This document shows, in pieces, positions 7,786-12,183 of a stretch of 12,183 nucleotides of DNA; within the stretch, counting starts at the first letter, position 1; every line of letters starts with the position of its first letter. The translations under genes and the position numbers were made by a program. The notes below the pieces were generated by a model, which had not been told where the DNA came from, ran no database searches, and saw only the letters and a list, made by a program, of their open reading frames with translations. The stretch is from an uncultured Streptococcus sp. (lineage in GTDB: Bacteria; Bacillota; Bacilli; Lactobacillales; Streptococcaceae): contig NZ_CALIIB010000146.1 in NCBI RefSeq assembly GCF_938020365.1, forward strand, positions 1 through 12,183, in the 5' to 3' direction.

Positions 7786-7847
7786 TAGTAGTCGGGGAAA
7801 CAAAGGCAAATAACATCTATCGGAAATAACGTTTCTAATCACTAAAA

Positions 7848-8022
7848 GAGGCTGGGGCGAAAGTCCTAGCCTCTCAATTGTCTTTGGATTGTCGAGCAAG
7901 ACGCAGTGGTTGAGTGGGCTCTACTACGCTGATTCCATCAGCTTTTACAGCCCTACTCAACTGTGCGGAGGTGGGACGACGAAATCGAATTCTAACGAAT
8001 TACCGATTTCTGTCCCACTCTC
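7848..8022 (+). repeat. 175-bp structured intergenic repeat, copy 2
   Basis: This copy is inverted relative to 5347-5521 and 97% identical. Read on the plus strand it shows an 11-bp stem (7848-7858 with 7863-7873, two G-U pairs) capped by a GAAA tetraloop. Next comes a central stem (7902-7915 with 7955-7967, including G-U pairs) enclosing GCTGAT/ATCAGC (7928-7933, 7937-7942). A distal stem follows, with GTGGGAC (7971-7977) pairing GTCCCAC (8012-8018) and GAAATCG (7981-7987) pairing CGATTTC (8004-8010). It occupies most of the 328-bp gap between mscS and the WYL regulator. The open frame through it continues into the regulator but starts at TTG with no ribosome binding site, so it is not part of that protein. 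Confidence 0.95.
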
Positions 8023-8042
8023 TTTTTCCTTTCAGCTTATCC

Positions 8043-8055
8043 TAGGTCTAACCTA
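8043..8055. promoter_or_regulatory. Inverted repeat upstream of the WYL-regulator promoter
   Basis: TAGGT-CTA-ACCTA is a perfect 5-bp inverted repeat with a 3-bp centre, ending 7 bp before the -35 box at 8063. It could be an autoregulatory or other operator. It is short, so chance occurrence is possible. Confidence 0.3.
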
Positions 8056-8062
8056 CCTAAAT

Positions 8063-8091
8063 ATGACACGATATGATAAGTATTGTATAAT
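8063..8091 (+). promoter_or_regulatory. Promoter of the WYL-domain regulator
   Basis: ATGACA (8063-8068), a 17-bp spacer and a perfect TATAAT (8086-8091) lie 22 bp before the ATG at 8114. The short leader carries the ribosome binding site AAGGAG (8103-8108). Confidence 0.75.
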
Positions 8092-8113
8092 AGGAATAGG
8101 AGAAGGAGCAAGT

Positions 8114-9013
8114 ATGCAGAATAATCGACTATTTCGGATATTGTACTACATTTTAGAGAGAGGGAAAGTAACTGCAACGGAGCTGGCCGAAAAATTTGAG
8201 GTCTCGGTCCGGACCATTTATCGGGATGTGGATTCTCTTAGCAGCGCTGGGATTCCGATTTATACCACGCAAGGAAAGGGTGGTGGTATAGAAATCGCAG
8301 AGGATTTTGTCTTGCGGAAGTCCCTGCTGACAGCGGAGGAGAAAGAGCAGATCATGGCTGCCCTGCAAGGTCTGGACAGCACCAGTCAGCTTTATCAGAG
8401 TGACCTGCTTACAAAGCTTTCGGCACTTTTTCAAGTCAAAAATCCCAACTGGATCGAAATTGATTTTAATTACTGGCAAAACGATAAAGCATATGAAGAA
8501 AGCTTTCGCCAATTAAAAACTGCGATTCTAGGCAAGCACCTTGTTTCTTTTTCTTACTTTGCTAGTGACGAGCGGGAGACAAATCGCCGTGTCAAGCCTG
8601 TGCGCTTATTCTTTAAAAATCAGAATTGGTACCTCTATGCTTTCTGCCTCTTGCGACAGGAATTCAGGTATTTTAAACTATCCAGGATGAAAAATTTGGA
8701 GCGGCTGGAGGAGAGATTTGAGGACAGCTTTGAAGATGTCGTCTTGGAAAAAGAACTGACCTATGAAAATACCATTAAACTGACAGTCAAGTTTGATCGC
8801 AAAGTGGCCTTCAGGGTTTATGATGAACTAAGCGGAGATATTCGGACAGATGCCGAAGGAAATTTATATACAGAAATCGAAATTCCCAACGACCATCGTC
8901 TATATAGTTATATTCTATCCTTTGGAGACGCTGTGGAGGTCTTAGAACCGTCTGAAATCCGAGTGAAAATGAAAGAAATGATTCATCAGCTGGCAGAAAA
9001 ATATAAAACTTGA
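8114..9013 (+). CDS. YafY-type transcriptional regulator with HTH, WYL and WCX domains
   Basis: This 299-residue DNA-binding regulator has an N-terminal winged helix-turn-helix (about 1-62; ATELAEKFEVSVRTIYRDVDSL is the HTH and QGKGGGIEI the wing). A WYL ligand-binding domain spans about 133-200, with the name-giving Trp172-Tyr173-Leu174 and FKLSRM at 187-192, and a WCX-like C-terminal region starts at about 217. WYL regulators commonly sense small molecules or nucleic-acid ligands and control adjacent genes. The start at ATG 8114 is set by AAGGAG 5 nt upstream; an in-frame extension to 7889 would translate the intergenic repeat and is rejected. Its stop codon overlaps the palindrome at 9011-9025 just before the GyrI-like gene, so control of the two downstream genes is a reasonable inference. 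The ligand is unknown. Confidence 0.92.
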   Translation: MQNNRLFRILYYILERGKVTATELAEKFEVSVRTIYRDVDSLSSAGIPIYTTQGKGGGIEIAEDFVLRKSLLTAEEKEQIMAALQGLDSTSQLYQSDLLTKLSALFQVKNPNWIEIDFNYWQNDKAYEESFRQLKTAILGKHLVSFSYFASDERETNRRVKPVRLFFKNQNWYLYAFCLLRQEFRYFKLSRMKNLERLEERFEDSFEDVVLEKELTYENTIKLTVKFDRKVAFRVYDELSGDIRTDAEGNLYTEIEIPNDHRLYSYILSFGDAVEVLEPSEIRVKMKEMIHQLAEKYKT

Positions 9014-9043
9014 CATAGGGTGTCAGGTATCTTCTTGTATACT
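9010..9043 (+). promoter_or_regulatory. Candidate operator and promoter for the GyrI-like/ClbS genes
   Basis: TTGACA (9010-9015) overlaps the regulator's TGA stop and the left arm of a perfect inverted repeat TGACA-N5-TGTCA (9011-9025). A TATACT box lies at 9038-9043, giving a 22-bp spacer that is too long for ordinary sigma-A use. Either the promoter needs an activator or one of the boxes is wrong. The palindrome position suggests the WYL regulator as the binding protein; this is inference. Confidence 0.5.
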
Positions 9044-9074
9044 AATAGATAAGAAGGGAAAAGGAGGCAGCAAG

Positions 9075-9689
9075 ATGAAATATGAATGGAGAAAAAGCGA
9101 GAAAGGCCTTTATGGGGCCAAGCAAAAGCCAGAGCTAGTAGAGGTACCGAGTCAACAGTTCATTGTGATTGAAGGCGAGGGCAATCCCAATGAAGCGGAT
9201 TTCTCCGAGTGGGTATCTGCCCTTTATTCACTGGCCTATTCCATAAAAATGCTCTTTAAATCCGTGATGAAAAACGAGGCGGAGGACAAGGTAACGGATT
9301 TTACGGTTTATCCTTTGGAGGGGATTTGGAAAAAAGCTGCTGGGGAAGGCTTCGATAAAAGTCAGCTTCGCTATCAGCTCATGATTCAGCAGCCTAATGT
9401 CATCACTCAGGACATTTTTGCGGCAGCGCTTGAGAATGCCCGCAAGAAAAAGCCTAATCTTCTCTACGACGACATCCGTTTGCAGAGCTTGCCAGAGGAG
9501 CGGGCCATTCAGGTCTTACACATAGGAAGTTATGATAGTGAGCCAGCCTCTTTTGAAAAAATGGCCGAGTTGGCAAGCAGCTTGGGACTGGAGAGATGCG
9601 ACCAAGTTCACAGAGAGATTTACTTAAGCAACAAAAATAGGACACCAGAAGAAAAGTTGAAAACCATCTTAAGGTATTCCGTCAGATAG
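9075..9689 (+). CDS. GyrI-like small-molecule-binding domain protein
   Basis: This 204-residue soluble protein has the GyrI-like (SOUL-related) ligand-binding fold. Recognisable parts are an N-terminal VEVPSQQFIVIEGEGNP strand region (22-38), FTVYPLEGIWKK (76-87), a central YQLMIQQP (100-107) and the C-terminal repeat unit with ALQVLHIG-like AIQVLHIGSYDSEPASFEKM (144-163) and HREIYLSN (179-186). Stand-alone members of this family bind hydrophobic or cyclic small molecules, and some related proteins hydrolyse cyclopropanoid toxins; activity here is not demonstrated. The start at ATG 9075 follows AAGGAGG (9061-9067) by 7 nt. It lies 61 bp after the WYL regulator and 12 bp before the ClbS-like gene, forming a probable two-gene unit controlled by the regulator. 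Confidence 0.85.
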   Translation: MKYEWRKSEKGLYGAKQKPELVEVPSQQFIVIEGEGNPNEADFSEWVSALYSLAYSIKMLFKSVMKNEAEDKVTDFTVYPLEGIWKKAAGEGFDKSQLRYQLMIQQPNVITQDIFAAALENARKKKPNLLYDDIRLQSLPEERAIQVLHIGSYDSEPASFEKMAELASSLGLERCDQVHREIYLSNKNRTPEEKLKTILRYSVR

Positions 9690-9701
9690 GAGGAATTTGT
9701 C

Positions 9702-10253
9702 ATGCCAAGACCTGCAACAAAAAACGATTTATTGGCTACGGCTACAGAAAATTTTGAAAAACTCAATCTGCTCATTTCGAACATGACAGCAGAAGAGTTG
9801 GCGAGGCCCTTTGATTTTTCAAAGGATGAGAAAAAGAAAGAAGCCCACTGGAAGCGCGATCGGAACCTGAGGGATATCTTAATCCATCTTTATGAATGGC
9901 ATCAACTGCTGCTCAACTGGGTGCAGGCCAATCAAAGGGGAGAAGAGAAGTCTTTCCTGCCAGCTCCCTACAATTGGAGAACGTATGGTGAGATGAATGT
10001 CGCATTTTGGGAAAAGCACCAGCAGACCTCTCTTGAGGAGGCAAGTTCTTTACTGGCTAGTTCACATAAAGCTGTCCTGGACCTAGCCGCAACCTTGACC
10101 AATGAAGAATTGTTTTCCAAGGGAGTTTATAAATGGACGGGCGGAACGACCTTGGGTTCTTATTTTGTCAGCGCCACATCCAGTCACTATGATTGGGCTA
10201 TGAAAAAGCTTAAAGCTCATCAAAAGAATTGTAAAGTGAATCCTGTCCAATAA
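9702..10253 (+). CDS. ClbS/DfsB family (DUF1706) four-helix-bundle protein
   Basis: This is a 183-residue helical protein. Family marks visible are MPRPATKNDLLATA at the start, RDILIHLYEWHQLLLNW (57-73), APYNWRTYGEMN (88-99), YKWTGGTTLGSYF (143-155) and SHYDWAMKKLK (161-171). The family includes ClbS, the E. coli self-resistance protein that inactivates colibactin by acting on its cyclopropane warhead, and DfsB. Most members, including streptococcal ones, have no proven substrate, and no genotoxin biosynthesis genes are in this window. AGGAGG (9688-9693) overlaps the stop codon of the GyrI-like gene, with 8-nt spacing to the ATG, so the two are co-transcribed. Transcription ends at the CIRCE-containing hairpin at 10280-10306. 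Confidence 0.88.
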   Translation: MPRPATKNDLLATATENFEKLNLLISNMTAEELARPFDFSKDEKKKEAHWKRDRNLRDILIHLYEWHQLLLNWVQANQRGEEKSFLPAPYNWRTYGEMNVAFWEKHQQTSLEEASSLLASSHKAVLDLAATLTNEELFSKGVYKWTGGTTLGSYFVSATSSHYDWAMKKLKAHQKNCKVNPVQ

Positions 10254-10279
10254 AGTTTTCTAGGACTTGAGACTGATTT

Positions 10280-10306
10280 TTAGCACTCTTGCAAAAAGAG
10301 TGCTAA
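10280..10306. promoter_or_regulatory. CIRCE operator, upstream copy
   Basis: A perfect TTAGCACTC-N9-GAGTGCTAA site, the HrcA-binding element. It lies upstream of the hrcA -35 box (18 bp away), with its centre 83 bp from the centre of the second CIRCE, about eight helical turns. It also forms the stem of the terminator listed separately. Confidence 0.97.
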
Positions 10307-10312
10307 TTTTTT
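10280..10312 (+). terminator. Rho-independent terminator of the GyrI-like/ClbS operon
   Basis: The inner bases of the CIRCE spacer extend its arms to an 11-bp stem (10280-10290 with 10296-10306) with a GCAAA loop, followed directly by six T (10307-10312) and then GAG and five more T. This begins 26 bp after the ClbS-like stop. The terminator and the HrcA operator are therefore the same DNA. Confidence 0.85.
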
Positions 10313-10323
10313 GAGTTTTTGTC

Positions 10324-10351
10324 TTGACATTCATTTTTAAGAGTGTATAAT
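10324..10351 (+). promoter_or_regulatory. Heat-shock operon promoter (hrcA-grpE)
   Basis: Consensus TTGACA (10324-10329), a 16-bp spacer and consensus TATAAT (10346-10351). Transcription should start near 10358, just before the downstream CIRCE. The promoter lies between two operators, so HrcA binding should block polymerase tightly under non-stress conditions. No CtsR box of the usual direct-repeat form is visible. Confidence 0.9.
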
Positions 10352-10362
10352 AGAATCATAAT

Positions 10363-10389
10363 TTAGCACTCGATGTGTTAGAGTGCTAA
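10363..10389. promoter_or_regulatory. CIRCE operator, downstream copy
   Basis: A second perfect TTAGCACTC-N9-GAGTGCTAA, located in the transcribed leader immediately after the predicted start point. This is the classical position for HrcA repression. In RNA it forms a 5'-leader hairpin that may also affect message stability. Confidence 0.97.
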
Positions 10390-10446
10390 ATATAAAAAAT
10401 AAAATCTCGCCAGTGGCTGGAAATTTTCTAAAGAGAGGTGAGGTCC

Positions 10447-11481
10447 TTGGTAACAGAACGCCAAAATGAGATTTTAAATCTAATTATTGATATCTTTACC
10501 AAGACGCATGAGCCTGTCGGTTCTAAAGCCTTGCAAGAGTCTATCCAGTCTTCGAGTGCCACCATTCGAAATGATATGGCAGCCTTAGAAAAGGAAGGGC
10601 TACTAGAAAAGGCTCATACATCGAGTGGCCGCAAGCCCAGTGTCGCTGGTTTCCAGTATTTTGTCCGCCATTCCTTGACCTTTGATCAGCTGGCGGAAAA
10701 TGAGCTCTACGAGGTTGTCAAAGCTTTCGACCAAGAGTTCTTCAAGCTGGAGGATATCCTGCAGCGGGCAGCGGACGTCTTGGCAGAGTTGAGTGATTGC
10801 ACGGTTGTAGCTCTTGACGTCGAGCCTAGTCGGCAACGGCTGACGGCTTTTGATATCGTTGTTATTAGCCAGCACGCAGCCTTAGCTGTCTTTACTCTGG
10901 ATGAGTCCAATACCCTGACCAGTCAGTTCATGATTCCTAGGAATTTTCTCCAGGATGACCTACTGCGCTTGAGGGATATGATTCAGGAGCGCTTTCTGGG
11001 ACAGACGGTCTTAGATATTCACTACAAGATTCGGACGGAGATTCCGCAGATTATCCAGCGTTACTTTACGACGACGGACAATGTTCTCGATCTCTTCGAG
11101 CATATTTTTGCTCAGATGTTTTCGGAGAAAGTAGCTGTAGCTGGCAAAGTCCAGTTGCTACGTTTTGCGGATCTTGAGGCTTATCAGTTCTTTGATGATC
11201 GTCAGAAGGTGGCTTTTGAAATCCGTGATAGTCTAGCTGAAGATCAGATGCAAAATGTCCGAGTCGCAGCTAGTCAAGAGGACTGTCTGGCCAATCTAAC
11301 CCTGATTTCCAGCAAATTCCTGATTCCCTATCGGGGCTTTGGTATGCTGGCGGTGGTCGGTCCAGTCAATCTGGATTACCAGAAGGTAGTCAGCCAACTC
11401 AATGTTGTCAATCGAGTCTTGACGATGAAACTCACAGATTTCTACCGATATCTGAGTAGCAATCATTATGAGGTGAGTTGA
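10447..11481 (+). CDS. hrcA: Heat-inducible transcription repressor HrcA
   Basis: A 344-residue repressor of chaperone operons that binds CIRCE and whose activity depends on GroEL. The N-terminal winged helix is clear (TERQNEILNLIIDIF, then VGSKALQES and SSSATIRNDMAALEKEGLLEKAHTSSGRKPS); the dimerisation and inserted domains follow, ending in MKLTDFYRYLSSNHYEVS. The start is TTG at 10447: GAGGTGA (10435-10441), strongly complementary to 16S rRNA, lies 5 nt upstream. The product then begins MVTERQ, as usual in streptococci. The in-frame GTG at 10438 lies inside that ribosome binding site and adds an untypical MRS. It is the first gene of the heat-shock operon, autoregulated by the two CIRCE sites; its stop lies 38 bp before the grpE ATG. 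Confidence 0.97.
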   Translation: MVTERQNEILNLIIDIFTKTHEPVGSKALQESIQSSSATIRNDMAALEKEGLLEKAHTSSGRKPSVAGFQYFVRHSLTFDQLAENELYEVVKAFDQEFFKLEDILQRAADVLAELSDCTVVALDVEPSRQRLTAFDIVVISQHAALAVFTLDESNTLTSQFMIPRNFLQDDLLRLRDMIQERFLGQTVLDIHYKIRTEIPQIIQRYFTTTDNVLDLFEHIFAQMFSEKVAVAGKVQLLRFADLEAYQFFDDRQKVAFEIRDSLAEDQMQNVRVAASQEDCLANLTLISSKFLIPYRGFGMLAVVGPVNLDYQKVVSQLNVVNRVLTMKLTDFYRYLSSNHYEVS

Positions 11482-11519
11482 ACATGAAATTACATAAATT
11501 CCTAAAAAGGAGGCGAAAA

Positions 11520-12065
11520 ATGTCTGAGGAAATAAAAAACGAAGAAGTAAAAGAAGAGGAAGTGGTAGAAGCTACTGAAGAAAAGGTAGAAACCGCTGAA
11601 GAAGCTGATGAAACCACTCCTGAAAAATCAGAACTAGAACTTGCAAATGAGCGGGCAGAAGACTTTGAAAATAAATACCTTCGCGCTCATGCAGAAATGC
11701 AAAATATCCAACGTCGTGCCAATGAAGAACGTCAACTCTTGCAACGCTATCGTAGCCAAGATTTGGCAAAAGCGATTCTCCCTTCTTTGGACAACCTAGA
11801 GCGTGCCCTTGCCGTTGAAGGATTGACAGACGACGTCAAAAAAGGATTGGAGATGGTGCAAGAAAGCCTAATTCATGCTCTTAAAGAAGAAGGCATCGAA
11901 GAAATCGCAGCGGACGGAGCATTTGACCATAACTACCATATGGCTATCCAAACTCTCCCAGCAGACGATGAACATCCAGCTGATACCATTGCACAAGTCT
12001 TCCAAAAAGGCTACAAACTCCATGACCGCATCCTACGCCCAGCCATGGTGGTAGTCTATAACTAG
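11520..12065 (+). CDS. grpE: Nucleotide exchange factor GrpE
   Basis: A 181-residue co-chaperone that releases ADP from DnaK during protein refolding. It has an acidic Glu-rich disordered N-terminus (1-38), a long dimerisation coiled coil (about 39-90; LANERAEDFENKYLRAHAEM at 41-60) and the GrpE signature FDHNYHMAI (135-143). It ends in the beta-domain motif FQKGYKLHDRILRPAMVVVY (161-180). The start is ATG 11520 with AAGGAGG (11507-11513) at 6 nt. An in-frame ATG at 11484 also has a good ribosome binding site and would add the basic stretch MKLHKFLKRRRK. It is co-transcribed with hrcA under CIRCE control; dnaK is expected just beyond the window. Confidence 0.97.
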   Translation: MSEEIKNEEVKEEEVVEATEEKVETAEEADETTPEKSELELANERAEDFENKYLRAHAEMQNIQRRANEERQLLQRYRSQDLAKAILPSLDNLERALAVEGLTDDVKKGLEMVQESLIHALKEEGIEEIAADGAFDHNYHMAIQTLPADDEHPADTIAQVFQKGYKLHDRILRPAMVVVYN

Positions 12066-12183
12066 GCTAGAAAACTTAAATAATCTTGTCCGAAATGACA
12101 ATAAACTATGAAGAAAGATAAAAAAGTAGTTCAGCTTTGCAATAGTGAGCGAAGCGAACAAAAGACGATACTCTTCGCCGTGG
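12066..12183. other. Region after grpE, no convincing gene
   Basis: No hairpin with a T-run follows grpE, consistent with read-through to a downstream dnaK. A frame opens at ATG 12108 (MKKDKKVVQLCNSERS onwards) and runs off the window, but no ribosome binding site precedes it. GCGAAG (12149-12154) and CTTCGC (12173-12178) form a short inverted repeat that may belong to a structured element cut by the window edge. Confidence 0.3.

Noticed and set aside
7889..8113. An open frame through repeat copy 2 that continues in frame into the WYL regulator, giving a 374-residue protein
   Set aside because: It starts at TTG without a ribosome binding site, translates an intergenic repeat and runs across the regulator's promoter. 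ATG 8114 has AAGGAG at 5 nt and gives the normal domain start.
10310..10328. Possible CtsR heptad repeat (TTTGAG and CTTGAC) near the hrcA -35
   Set aside because: The two half-sites are 13 bp apart instead of the usual 10 and both deviate from the heptad consensus; the second is just the -35 box.
10438..10446. GTG start for hrcA at 10438
   Set aside because: It lies within the GAGGTGA ribosome binding site used by TTG 10447 and gives an untypical N-terminus.

Overview
The window looks like a chromosomal segment of a Streptococcus of the sanguinis/gordonii/mitis type. The HrcA and GrpE sequences are typically streptococcal (HrcA begins MVTERQNEIL, GrpE contains LANERAEDFENKYLRAHAEM). Ribosome binding sites are strong AGGAGG-type, promoters are sigma-A-type, a histidine-utilisation locus is present, and two copies of an intergenic structured repeat occur. 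The species cannot be fixed from the sequence alone.

Layout. (1) 1-2850: histidine degradation. hutU (minus strand, its 3' part lies outside the window) and hutI (plus strand) diverge from a 195-bp control region with two clear promoters and a perfect 14-bp palindrome beside the hutI -35 box. hutI ends at a strong hairpin terminator. (2) 2854-5202, minus strand: a tightly overlapping three-gene operon of a GT2 glycosyltransferase fused to a GtrA membrane domain, a membrane-anchored phosphodiester glycosidase (NAGPA family), and a small four-helix membrane protein. A 32-bp imperfect palindrome lies where the -35 box should be. (3) 5347-8022: a divergent pair, sstT (Na+/serine-threonine symporter, broken by an in-frame TAA at codon 34) and an MscS-type mechanosensitive channel. 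Each is followed, in its own sense direction, by one copy of the same 175-bp repeat, so the pair is bracketed by inverted repeats. (4) 8114-10253, plus strand: a WYL-domain (YafY-type) regulator, then a GyrI-like ligand-binding protein and a ClbS/DfsB (DUF1706) protein. A TGACA-N5-TGTCA palindrome between regulator and targets suggests a small-molecule-sensing or self-protection module. (5) 10280-12065: the heat-shock operon hrcA-grpE, with dnaK expected just beyond the window. Its promoter sits between two perfect CIRCE operators, and the upstream one also forms the terminator of the preceding operon.

The genes form independent blocks rather than one pathway. The best leads for something undescribed are the paired structured repeat, whose differences between copies mostly preserve RNA pairing on one strand only; the large palindrome ahead of the glycan operon; the regulator/GyrI/ClbS module; and the CIRCE-terminator overlap. 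No RNA genes, CRISPR arrays, transposases or phage genes were seen.
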